Assembly: GCF_022662375.1 (NCBI RefSeq)
Contig: NZ_JAKNQL010000008.1
Location: 62,001 to 126,000, forward strand
Origin: Pseudomonas sp. CROZ-RG-20F-R04-15
GTDB lineage: Bacteria > Pseudomonadota > Gammaproteobacteria > Pseudomonadales > Pseudomonadaceae
Length of the DNA stretch: 64,000 nucleotides
Direction of reading: 5' to 3'
Part shown: positions 56,998-64,000 of the stretch, in pieces
How the letters are laid out: each line of letters starts with the position of its first letter
Numbering within the stretch: the first letter of the stretch is position 1
Translations under genes and position numbers: made by a program
The notes under the pieces: generated by a model
What the model saw: the letters and a program-made list of their open reading frames with translations, nothing else
What the model was told of the DNA's origin: nothing
The model's database searches: none

Positions 56998-58605
56998 ATG
57001 GCTACCCTGCACACTCAGCTCAACCCTCGTTCAGCGGAGTTCGCCGCCAACAGCGCGGCGATGCTCAAACAGGTCGACGCCCTGCACACCCTGCTCGCCC
57101 AAGTGGCGCAGGGTGGCGGCGCGAAAGCCCAGGAACGTCACACCTCACGAGGCAAACTGCTGCCGCGCGAGCGCATCAACCGTTTGCTCGATCCCGGCTC
57201 ACCGTTTCTGGAAATCAGCCAACTGGCCGCCCACGCCGTCTATGGCGAAGAGGTTCCTGCCGCCGGTGTGATTGCCGGGATTGGCCGGGTCGAAGGCGTC
57301 GAATGCATGATCGTCGCCAACGACGCGACGGTTAAGGGCGGTTCGTACTACCCGCTGACCGTGAAAAAGCACCTGCGCGCGCAGACCATCGCGCAGCAGA
57401 ATCGTCTGCCGTGCATCTATCTGGTCGACTCGGGTGGCGCCAACCTGCCGCGTCAGGATGAAGTGTTTCCGGATCGCGAGCATTTCGGGCGGATTTTCTT
57501 CAATCAGGCCAACATGAGCGCGATGGGCATTCCGCAAATCGCTGTGGTCATGGGCTCTTGCACTGCCGGCGGTGCGTATGTGCCGGCGATGGCTGACGAA
57601 GCGATCATGGTGCGCAATCAGGCGACGATTTTCCTCGCCGGGCCGCCGTTGGTGAAAGCCGCGACCGGTGAAGTGGTCAGCGCCGAAGACCTGGGCGGTG
57701 CCGATGTGCACTGCAAGATTTCCGGGGTCGCCGACCATTACGCCGAGAGCGACGAACATGCCCTCGCCCTCGCCCGCCGCAGCGTGGCCAACCTCAACTG
57801 GCGCAAGCTCGGTGAAGTGCAGCAGCGCACACCGATTGCGCCGCTGTACAGCAGCGATGAGTTGTATGGCGTGGTTTCCGCCGATGCCAAGCAACCATTC
57901 GACGTACGCGAAGTGATTGCGCGACTGGTCGACGGTTCGGTGTTCGATGAATTCAAAGCGCTGTTCGGCACCACGCTGGTCTGCGGTTTTGCGCATCTGC
58001 ACGGCTATCCCATCGCGATTCTGGCGAACAACGGCATCCTTTTCGCCGAGGCCGCGCAGAAAGGCGCGCACTTCATCGAACTGGCCTGCCAGCGCGGCAT
58101 TCCGCTGCTGTTTCTGCAGAACATTACCGGTTTCATGGTCGGGCAGAAATACGAAGCCGGCGGCATCGCCAAGCACGGCGCGAAACTGGTAACGGCGGTG
58201 GCTTGCGCGAAAGTGCCGAAATTTACCGTGATCATCGGCGGCAGCTTCGGCGCGGGTAACTACGGCATGTGCGGGCGCGCTTACGACCCACGATTCCTGT
58301 GGATGTGGCCGAACGCGCGGATCGGCGTGATGGGCGCCGAGCAGGCGGCGGGTGTGCTGGTGCAGGTCAAACGCGAACAGGCTGAACGCAGCGGTCAGGC
58401 GTTCAGTGCCGAGCAGGAAGCCGAGATCAAGCAACCGATCCTCGACCAGTACGAAGAACAGGGTCACCCCTACTATTCCAGCGCTCGGCTGTGGGACGAC
58501 GGCGTCATCGACCCGGCGCAGACCCGCGATGTGCTGGCCCTGGCCTTGTCCGCGTCGCTGAACGCGCCAATCGAACCGAGCCGCTTCGGCGTGTTCCGGA
58601 TGTGA
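56998..58605 (+). CDS. liuB: Methylcrotonyl-CoA carboxylase, beta (carboxyltransferase) subunit
   Basis: 535 residues. Crotonase-fold carboxyltransferase with [38 protein letters not shown] and [32 protein letters not shown]. It forms the biotin-dependent carboxylase with LiuD and converts 3-methylcrotonyl-CoA to 3-methylglutaconyl-CoA. 12 bp separate it from liuA. A REPIN follows before liuC. Confidence 0.95.
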   Translation: MATLHTQLNPRSAEFAANSAAMLKQVDALHTLLAQVAQGGGAKAQERHTSRGKLLPRERINRLLDPGSPFLEISQLAAHAVYGEEVPAAGVIAGIGRVEGVECMIVANDATVKGGSYYPLTVKKHLRAQTIAQQNRLPCIYLVDSGGANLPRQDEVFPDREHFGRIFFNQANMSAMGIPQIAVVMGSCTAGGAYVPAMADEAIMVRNQATIFLAGPPLVKAATGEVVSAEDLGGADVHCKISGVADHYAESDEHALALARRSVANLNWRKLGEVQQRTPIAPLYSSDELYGVVSADAKQPFDVREVIARLVDGSVFDEFKALFGTTLVCGFAHLHGYPIAILANNGILFAEAAQKGAHFIELACQRGIPLLFLQNITGFMVGQKYEAGGIAKHGAKLVTAVACAKVPKFTVIIGGSFGAGNYGMCGRAYDPRFLWMWPNARIGVMGAEQAAGVLVQVKREQAERSGQAFSAEQEAEIKQPILDQYEEQGHPYYSSARLWDDGVIDPAQTRDVLALALSASLNAPIEPSRFGVFRM

Positions 58606-58609
58606 TTTT

Positions 58610-58702
58610 TTGTGGGAGCGAGCCTGCTCGCGAATACGGTTGGTCCGGTAGCGGATCGGTCGACTGATACAACGCTTTCGCGAGCAGGCTCGCTCCCACA
58701 GG
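58610..58702. repeat. REPIN inside the liu operon
   Basis: TGTGGGAGCGAGCCTGCTCG with inverted copy fills the liuB-liuC gap, beginning 5 bp after the liuB stop and ending 14 bp before the liuC start. Confidence 0.87.
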
Positions 58703-58716
58703 AACCGTGGAGACGG

Positions 58717-59532
58717 ATGAATATGAGTGATTTCAACACCCTCGAACTGCAGAGCGACCCACGGGGTTTCGCGACGCTGTGGCTCAACCGCGCGGAAAAG
58801 AACAACGCGTTCAACGCCGAGATGATCCGCGAGCTGATCCTCGCTCTCGACAAGGTCGCCAGTGACGCCAGCCTGCGTTTCCTGCTGGTGCGTGGCCGTG
58901 GCAAGCACTTCAGTGCCGGCGCCGACCTGGCATGGATGCAGCAATCGGCCGAACTCGATTACCACACCAACCTCGACGACGCCCGCGAACTGGCGGAGCT
59001 GATGTACAACCTCGCCAAGCTGAAAATTCCCACAATGGCCGTGGTCCAAGGCGCGGCGTTCGGCGGCGCGCTGGGGTTGATCAGTTGCTGCGACATGGCG
59101 ATTGGCGCCGATGATGCGCAATTCTGCCTGTCGGAAGTGCGCATTGGTCTGGCGCCGGCAGTCATCAGTCCGTTTGTGGTGCAAGCGATTGGCGAGCGCG
59201 CTGCGCGTCGTTACGCGCTGACCGCCGAACGTTTCGGCGGCCAACGCGCTCGGGAAATCGGCTTGTTGTCCGACAGCTATCCAGCCGCCGAACTGGAACA
59301 ACAGGTCGAACAGTGGATCAACAACCTGTTGCTCAACAGCCCGGCCGCGATGCGTGCCAGCAAGGACTTGCTGCGTGAAGTCGGTAACGGTGCGCTGACC
59401 CCCGCATTGCGCCGCTACACCGAAAATGCCATCGCCCGCATTCGTGTCAGCCCAGAAGGCCAGGAAGGCTTGCGGGCCTTTCTGCAAAAACGTCCGCCGA
59501 GCTGGCAAGCCGCAAACAAGGAGTCGCATTGA
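58717..59532 (+). CDS. liuC: Methylglutaconyl-CoA hydratase
   Basis: Enoyl-CoA hydratase family, 271 residues from ATG 58717 (GGAG 4 nt upstream); ATG 58723 is an alternative. It hydrates 3-methylglutaconyl-CoA to HMG-CoA. CoA-binding GKHFSAGADLAWM, the oxyanion GGALGLISCCDMAIG and the catalytic-Glu region CLSEVRIGLAPAVISPFV fit the family. Upstream in-frame codons come from the REPIN. It ends in a TGATG overlap with liuD. Confidence 0.93.
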   Translation: MNMSDFNTLELQSDPRGFATLWLNRAEKNNAFNAEMIRELILALDKVASDASLRFLLVRGRGKHFSAGADLAWMQQSAELDYHTNLDDARELAELMYNLAKLKIPTMAVVQGAAFGGALGLISCCDMAIGADDAQFCLSEVRIGLAPAVISPFVVQAIGERAARRYALTAERFGGQRAREIGLLSDSYPAAELEQQVEQWINNLLLNSPAAMRASKDLLREVGNGALTPALRRYTENAIARIRVSPEGQEGLRAFLQKRPPSWQAANKESH

Positions 59533-61481
59533 TGAGCGCACCTGTTCTCACCACCCTGCTGGTGGCCAACCGTGGCGAAATTGCTTGCCGCGTGATGCGC
59601 ACCGCGAAAGCGCTGGGCCTGACCACGGTTGCAGTGCACAGCGCCACCGACCGCGAGGCGCGACATAGCCGTGAGGCGGACATTCGCGTCGATCTCGGTG
59701 GCAGCAAAGCGGCCGACAGTTACCTGCAAATCGACAAACTGATCGCAGCGGCCAAGGCCAGTGGCGCGCAGGCGATTCATCCGGGTTACGGGTTTCTCTC
59801 GGAAAACGCCGGATTCGCTCGCGCCATTGAAGCGGCCGGGCTGATTTTCCTCGGCCCGCCAGCCTCGGCCATTGATGCCATGGGCAGCAAGTCCGCCGCC
59901 AAAGCGCTGATGGAAACTGCGGGCGTGCCACTGGTGCCGGGTTATCACGGCGAAGCGCAGGATCTCGAGACCTTCCGCGATGCCTGCGAACGCATCGGTT
60001 ATCCGGTGCTGCTCAAAGCCACGGCCGGCGGTGGCGGCAAGGGCATGAAAGTCGTCGAGGACGTCAGCCAATTGGCCGAAGCCCTCGCCTCGGCTCAGCG
60101 TGAAGCGCAATCGTCGTTCGGCGATTCGCGGATGCTGGTGGAAAAATATCTGCTGAAACCGCGTCACGTGGAAATTCAGGTGTTCGCCGATCAGCATGGC
60201 AACTGCCTGTACCTCAATGAGCGTGACTGCTCGATTCAGCGCCGTCACCAGAAAGTCGTCGAAGAAGCGCCGGCACCGGGCCTGACGCCTGAACTGCGTC
60301 GCGCCATGGGCGAAGCGGCTGTGCGTTCGGCGCAAGCAATCGGCTATGTCGGCGCCGGTACGGTGGAGTTTTTGCTCGATGCCCGTGGCGAATTCTTCTT
60401 TATGGAGATGAACACGCGACTACAGGTCGAGCACCCTGTGACCGAGGCCATCACCGGGCTGGACCTGGTGGCGTGGCAGATTCGCGTCGCCCGTGGTGAA
60501 GCACTGCCGATCACCCAGGCGCAGGTGCCGTTGAACGGCCATGCGATTGAAGTGCGCTTGTACGCCGAAGACCCTGCGAATGACTTCCTGCCGGCGACCG
60601 GGCGTTTGGCGTTGTATCGCGAATCGGCTGAGGGGCCTGGGCGCCGGGTGGATAGCGGAGTCGAAGAAGGCGATGAAATTTCGCCGTTCTACGACCCGAT
60701 GCTCGGCAAGCTGATTGCCTGGGGCGAGGATCGTGAGCAGGCGCGCCTGCGTCTGTTGAGCATGCTCGACGAATTCGCCATTGGCGGTTTGAAAACCAAC
60801 ATCAACTTTTTGCGGCGGATCATCGCCCATCCGGCGTTTGCGGCGGCGGAGCTGGATACCGGATTTATTCCGCGCCATCAGGAGCAATTGCTGCCTGCCC
60901 CGGGCACGTTGAGCGAGGCATTCTGGAGCGCGGCGGCTCAGGCGGTGGCGCAAAGTCTGCCTCAGCTGGCGCGCCAGGATGACCCTGCTTCGCCGTGGTC
61001 ATTCAATAGTGGTTTACGTGCCGGTCTGCCACGGGAAATCACCCTGCATTTGAGTTGCGAGGGCCAGGACCGGGCATTGATGCTGAATGCCGCTGATCAC
61101 GCGAGACTGTCCGGTGAAGCACTCATCGTCGAGCACGAGGGCGTTCGTCGTACGTTGCGTGCCATTCGCCAAGGCGATTCGCTGTACCTGCAATGGGAAG
61201 GCGAGTTGCGGCGCATCGAGACGTACGACCCGATCAGCGCCGTCGAAGCCAGCCACAGCCATCAGGGCGGTCTGACCGCACCGATGAACGGCAGCATTGT
61301 TCGCGTACTGGTCGAGGCAGGGCAATCGGTCGAGGCCGGTGCACAACTGGTGGTGCTGGAAGCGATGAAGATGGAACACAGCATCCGTGCGCCGCATGCC
61401 GGAGTGATCAAAGCGCTGTATTGCCAGGAGGGCGAAATGGTCGGCGAAGGCAGCGCTTTGGTTGAACTGGAAGAAGTGTGA
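59532..61481 (+). CDS. liuD: Methylcrotonyl-CoA carboxylase, alpha (biotin carboxylase/biotin carrier) subunit
   Basis: 649 residues from ATG 59532, which shares its A with the liuC stop. Biotin carboxylase domain (about 5-450) with the ATP-grasp KATAGGGGKGMKVV, HVEIQVFADQHGN and EMNTRLQVEHPVTE. C-terminal biotinyl domain with biotin-accepting Lys613 in LEAMKMEH. It carboxylates its own biotin with bicarbonate and ATP, and LiuB transfers the carboxyl group. Last gene of liuABCD. Confidence 0.95.
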   Translation: MSAPVLTTLLVANRGEIACRVMRTAKALGLTTVAVHSATDREARHSREADIRVDLGGSKAADSYLQIDKLIAAAKASGAQAIHPGYGFLSENAGFARAIEAAGLIFLGPPASAIDAMGSKSAAKALMETAGVPLVPGYHGEAQDLETFRDACERIGYPVLLKATAGGGGKGMKVVEDVSQLAEALASAQREAQSSFGDSRMLVEKYLLKPRHVEIQVFADQHGNCLYLNERDCSIQRRHQKVVEEAPAPGLTPELRRAMGEAAVRSAQAIGYVGAGTVEFLLDARGEFFFMEMNTRLQVEHPVTEAITGLDLVAWQIRVARGEALPITQAQVPLNGHAIEVRLYAEDPANDFLPATGRLALYRESAEGPGRRVDSGVEEGDEISPFYDPMLGKLIAWGEDREQARLRLLSMLDEFAIGGLKTNINFLRRIIAHPAFAAAELDTGFIPRHQEQLLPAPGTLSEAFWSAAAQAVAQSLPQLARQDDPASPWSFNSGLRAGLPREITLHLSCEGQDRALMLNAADHARLSGEALIVEHEGVRRTLRAIRQGDSLYLQWEGELRRIETYDPISAVEASHSHQGGLTAPMNGSIVRVLVEAGQSVEAGAQLVVLEAMKMEHSIRAPHAGVIKALYCQEGEMVGEGSALVELEEV

Positions 61482-61488
61482 ATGTGAG

Positions 61489-61518
61489 GATCGATCCTAC
61501 GCCTGGCGAGGATCGATC
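61489..61518. terminator. Hairpin between convergent liuD and the S24 repressor gene
   Basis: GATCGATCCT (61489-61498) and AGGATCGATC (61509-61518) form a 10-bp stem with a 10-nt loop. No clear T-run, so terminator function is uncertain. Confidence 0.4.
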
Positions 61519-61521
61519 TGA

Positions 61522-62181
61522 CTAGTAACGCGCCGTTGCCTGAACCACAACGCCGATGATTCGACACTCATCGGTCAGCAGGGCTTTCGGCCACGTCGGA
61601 TTGAGCGGCACCAGGTAACGCTGGCCGCCCTGTTCGTCGAGTTTGCGAAAAATCGCTTCAGGGCTGTCGGGCCATTGGGCGATAACCAGTTTGCCGGGCA
61701 CCGCCTCGGCCGCCGGATCAACCAGAATCAGCATGCCTTCGGCAATGCTCTGGCCACTGGGCGCGGTCATTGAATCTCCCGTCACCGTCAACCAGAACGC
61801 CGGGCCACGTGCGTGGTAATCCGTCAGTTCGAAACGCTGCTTGCCTGATGCCTTGGCGTAGGACGTAGCGTCGCTCTCACGCACCTCGCACGTCGTTTGC
61901 CAATCGCTGACCGGGTAACGGAAGTAAGGGTTGTACTTCTGCGCCAGCGGCATGTCGTCGTCAGGTGTTATTTGCGGTTCCCGGATCACCAGCACCACTT
62001 CGAGAAAATCCATGCCCAGCGCTTGCAGCACGCGGTTCATTTCCGTGATGCCGGGTTCGCGACGCTTGTTCAGCCAATGGCCGATCCCGCCCTGGGACAT
62101 GCCGACGCGCTCTCCGAGCTCTGTTTGAGTGATTTTGAGTTCACTCATCTTGGCCTTGACCAACTCAATCCATTTATCCAT
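61522..62181 (-). CDS. XRE-family repressor with LexA-like S24 peptidase domain
   Basis: 219 residues from ATG 62181. N-terminal HTH (KITQTELGERVGMSQGGIGHWLNKRREPG), C-terminal S24 fold with catalytic Ser in VTGDSMTAPSG and Lys in VPGKLVIAQ. The hinge between them lacks the Ala-Gly or Cys-Gly scissile pair of LexA/CI-type autocleavage (none in the protein), so RecA-stimulated cleavage is doubtful. It is divergent from a small helical-protein gene, which it may repress together with itself. No phage genes are nearby. Confidence 0.85.
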   Translation of the reverse strand: MDKWIELVKAKMSELKITQTELGERVGMSQGGIGHWLNKRREPGITEMNRVLQALGMDFLEVVLVIREPQITPDDDMPLAQKYNPYFRYPVSDWQTTCEVRESDATSYAKASGKQRFELTDYHARGPAFWLTVTGDSMTAPSGQSIAEGMLILVDPAAEAVPGKLVIAQWPDSPEAIFRKLDEQGGQRYLVPLNPTWPKALLTDECRIIGVVVQATARY

Positions 62182-62311
62182 GTGCAGCACCTTACGTGGA
62201 CGCCTTCGGCCAGCAAAACACATATTGTAGTATTTAAATTCTGGTCACAACTACGAAGAGTACTATTCTGAAAGGACGGATTTTCAATCGACCAAGGAGT
62301 GCCTCTTCATC
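62182..62311. promoter_or_regulatory. Shared divergent control region of the S24 repressor and the DUF6124-like gene
   Basis: AT-rich 130 bp, in contrast to its surroundings. It has GTAGT (62227-62231) mirrored by ACTAC (62250-62254), and a perfect AGTACT palindrome at 62259-62264, all plausible repressor half-sites. A Shine-Dalgarno AAGGAG (about 62294) belongs to the rightward gene. Confidence 0.45.
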
Positions 62312-62650
62312 ATGAATATCAGCAGCAAAGACTTGCCCGATCTGCAAATGGACACCACCTTCACCTCGCCTCAGGGCAATGCGGCGGCGCAGCGAGCACT
62401 GGACTATTACTTGAAACCAGCTGTGTCAGAACCCGAGGTCGACGAACGCTTTTTCGATGTCAGGCGCCATTTGAGCGGCGAAGAAGCCCTGGTGCACGCT
62501 TCGGATCTGTTGCGTTGTGCCGCAGCCACGGCCTTCAAGGCAGCGGAAAACCTGCAAGGCGCGAGTCGCGATCTGGCATTTTCAGTGGTGCACATGGTGG
62601 ATATGGCGCGGGCGATGGTCGACCATTCACTCGATGGCGATGAGGCCTGA
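62312..62650 (+). CDS. Small helical protein, DUF6124/DUF3077-like
   Basis: 112 residues of unknown function. The C-terminal part (FDVRRHLSGEEALVHASDLLRCAAATAFKAAENLQGASRDLAFSVVHMVDMARAMVDHSL) resembles a Pseudomonas-restricted family of small helical proteins (DUF6124/DUF3077) that occurs in many paralogues. There is no signal peptide, TM segment or Cys-based metal site. It is divergent from the S24 repressor, which suggests stress- or repressor-controlled expression. Confidence 0.7.
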   Translation: MNISSKDLPDLQMDTTFTSPQGNAAAQRALDYYLKPAVSEPEVDERFFDVRRHLSGEEALVHASDLLRCAAATAFKAAENLQGASRDLAFSVVHMVDMARAMVDHSLDGDEA

Positions 62651-62714
62651 GGAACGGGAATGCGGACGGACGGACGGACGGGAAAGAATTTTCCAATCGC
62701 GCAGATAAAAACAT

Positions 62715-62746
62715 TTGACTTGCAAATGATAATGATTATTATTGCA
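62715..62746 (+). promoter_or_regulatory. prrF: Fur-controlled promoter of the PrrF-type RNA
   Basis: -35 TTGACT (62715-62720), 16 bp, -10 TATTAT (62737-62742). A Fur box GATAATGATTATTATTGCA (62728-62746; 14 of 19 with the consensus) covers the -10, so iron-loaded Fur would shut the promoter. Confidence 0.88.
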
Positions 62747-62749
62747 TGC

Positions 62750-62861
62750 AGCTGGTCGCGAGATCAGTCGATGGACCAGAGACCTTAGGTCGGTCTTCTG
62801 GACTATCTCCTCATCAGGCTAATCACGGTTTTTGACCCGGCTTTTTGCCGGGTTTTTTTTT
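62750..62861 (+). ncRNA. prrF: PrrF-type iron-responsive small RNA
   Basis: About 110 nt. It begins near CTGGTCGCGAG, contains the hallmark CTCCTCATCAGGCTAATCAC (62807-62826) and CGGTTTTTGACCC, and ends in a strong terminator. I recognise this core from PrrF1/PrrF2 of P. aeruginosa. There they pair with mRNAs of iron-using proteins (for example sodB and TCA-cycle genes) under iron starvation and act with Hfq. In non-aeruginosa species the two copies are usually at separate loci. Only one copy is seen in this window. Confidence 0.93.
62835..62861 (+). terminator. Terminator of the PrrF-type RNA
   Basis: Stem ACCCGGC / GCCGGGT with a 5-T loop and nine T. A second small hairpin GCCCG-TTTTT-CGGGC follows at 62862-62876. 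The rest of the gap to 63137 shows no gene. Confidence 0.92.
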
Positions 62862-63137
62862 GCCCGTTTTTCGGGCTTATGGCTTCAGGCTAATGAAGTC
62901 TTCAGGTGTTGCAAATTCGATGGCGCGGATAATATCAAAAGAATATCGCTTGGCAAGCCGAGCCCGGCCACATTGGGGCAAACTAATGACAATTAGCACT
63001 TGAGAATCAATCGCACAGCCTCTAAGCTGCTTGCGCGTCATGGAGGACGCCCCCCGCCACACCCCGCAATTCCCCTCGGTTTCAGACCTGCCTGCGTGTA
63101 AAGTAACGGCCATAAAAATCATATTCAGGAATCGATT

Positions 63138-64000
63138 ATGACCGTGGCCAAATCTTCGTTCGACATCAGCGCCAACTTCGACAGCGGCAACATCCAAGTC
63201 ATCGACATCAGCAATCCGCTCAATCCGGTTCTGGCCATTCGCCCGGATACCCGCAGCGCCCATTTTCAGTGGTTCCACTTCAAGGCCAGCGGGCTGCATG
63301 TTCATCAGGAACACTGGTTCCGCCTGGTCAACGCCAGCCAGTCCTCCTATAACAAAGCCTGGACCGGCTATCAGGCAGTCGCTTCCTACGACCACGTCAA
63401 CTGGTTCCGTATTCCGACCAGTTTTGAAGGTGACAGCCTGCGCTTTTGCCTCGAAGCCGAGCAAACCCACGCCTGGTTTGCCTATTTCGAACCCTACAGT
63501 CGTGGCCGTCACGACTGGCTGATCGATCAGGCGTTGAGCAAGGCTGGCACCGAACTGCTGGCCACCGGCAAGAGCGTCGAAGGTCGCGATATTCAACTGC
63601 TGCGCAAAGGCACCGGCGCCGAGGGCCAGCGCAAAGTCTGGATCATTGCTCAACAGCATCCGGGCGAGCACATGGCTGAATGGTTCATGGAAGGCGTGAT
63701 CGAACGTCTGGAAAGACACGACGATCCCGTGCTGAACAAACTGCTGGCCAGCGCTGACTTGTACCTGGTGCCGAACATGAACCCGGACGGTGCCTTCCAC
63801 GGTCACCTGCGCACCAATGCGATGGGCCAGGACTTGAACCGCGCCTGGCAGAACGCCAGTCAGGAAGTCAGCCCCGAGGTACTTTTCGTACAGCAGCAAA
63901 TGGAACAGTATGGCGTCGATCTGTTCCTCGACGTACATGGCGACGAAGAAATACCCCACGTATTCACCGCCGGTTGCGAAGGCAACCCGGGCTTCACGCC
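63138..64000 (+). CDS. M14-family zinc carboxypeptidase (C-terminus beyond window)
   Basis: 287 codons visible from ATG 63138, no signal peptide, so cytoplasmic. The N-terminal beta domain (ISANFDSGNIQVIDISN ... PYSRGRHDWLIDQAL) is that of the cytosolic carboxypeptidase-like M14D group. The peptidase domain starts about residue 140 with zinc ligands HPGEH (His, Glu), the substrate-binding NPDGAFHGHLRTNAMGQDLNR and the third ligand in LDVHGDEE. Bacterial members probably trim peptides; physiological substrate unknown. Confidence 0.9.
   Translation, partial: MTVAKSSFDISANFDSGNIQVIDISNPLNPVLAIRPDTRSAHFQWFHFKASGLHVHQEHWFRLVNASQSSYNKAWTGYQAVASYDHVNWFRIPTSFEGDSLRFCLEAEQTHAWFAYFEPYSRGRHDWLIDQALSKAGTELLATGKSVEGRDIQLLRKGTGAEGQRKVWIIAQQHPGEHMAEWFMEGVIERLERHDDPVLNKLLASADLYLVPNMNPDGAFHGHLRTNAMGQDLNRAWQNASQEVSPEVLFVQQQMEQYGVDLFLDVHGDEEIPHVFTAGCEGNPGFT

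Noticed and set aside
58612..58716. N-terminal extension of liuC, and similar REP-encoded extensions of liuE and the GNAT gene
   Set aside because: The extra codons are translated REP palindromes; proper Shine-Dalgarno sequences and family starts lie downstream.
57199..59541. 780-codon open frame antisense to liuB and liuC
   Set aside because: It runs through two well-defined catabolic genes and a REPIN; shadow frame.
62877..63959. 360-codon open frame antisense to the M14 carboxypeptidase
   Set aside because: It overlaps a clear zinc peptidase on the plus strand and starts inside it; no family motif was seen.

Overview
The window is a chromosomal stretch of a fluorescent-group Pseudomonas (P. 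fluorescens / P. koreensis-like). This rests on the gene content (CzcCBA/CzcRS, liu leucine catabolism, LpxH, TamAB, CysS/GlnS), on a dozen copies of the GTGGGAGCGAGC-type REP palindrome usually seen in this group, and on two regulatory RNAs that I recognise from sequence: a PrrF-type iron RNA and a CrcZ/CrcY/CrcX-type RNA. No tRNA, rRNA, CRISPR array, prophage or transposase gene was seen.

Layout. 1-4451: heavy-metal RND efflux genes czcC and czcB (leftward, czcB cut by the edge) divergent from the czcRS two-component system. 4726-5393: a Phd/VapC-type toxin-antitoxin pair between REP-derived sequences. 5628-11577: a leftward glycerol-type ABC transporter operon (glpSTPQUV), with a sigma-54 promoter and a divergent AcoR-like sigma-54 activator (11960-13798). 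14105-20249: an MFS transporter, cysS and glnS, then ppiB and lpxH. 20470-25296: a MarR-controlled tripartite EmrAB/NodT efflux operon. 25552-26871: a membrane protein with a C-terminal His/Cys peptidase-like domain.

26973-40076 is the most interesting block. A chaperone-usher fimbrial locus is interleaved with a complete Rcs/Pvr-type phosphorelay: tip adhesin, hybrid kinase without HPt, response regulator with EAL phosphodiesterase, hybrid kinase with HPt, RcsB-like regulator, then major pilin, chaperone and usher. A 15-bp element resembling the enterobacterial RcsB box lies in front of the adhesin, the first kinase and the pilin, which suggests one closed circuit coupling surface fimbriae to c-di-GMP breakdown.

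40281-50380: tamB/tamA, a GNAT acetyltransferase, xthA, a PstS-OmpA fusion and an acyl-CoA dehydrogenase, followed by a divergent LysR regulator. 51655-61481: the leucine/isovalerate catabolic set, split as liuR-liuE and liuABCD, with an AMP-forming acyl-CoA ligase and the Crc-antagonist RNA between them. 61522-64000: a S24/XRE repressor divergent from a small DUF6124/DUF3077-like gene, the PrrF RNA with its Fur box, and the start of an M14 carboxypeptidase.

Regulatory links stand out. Hfq/Crc-type CA motifs sit in the leaders of both the glp-type ABC operon and its activator, and the window also encodes an RNA rich in the same motifs that would titrate Hfq/Crc. Two unrelated short-repeat families are present: REP/REPIN pairs, and a GC-rich 130-200 bp MITE-like element.
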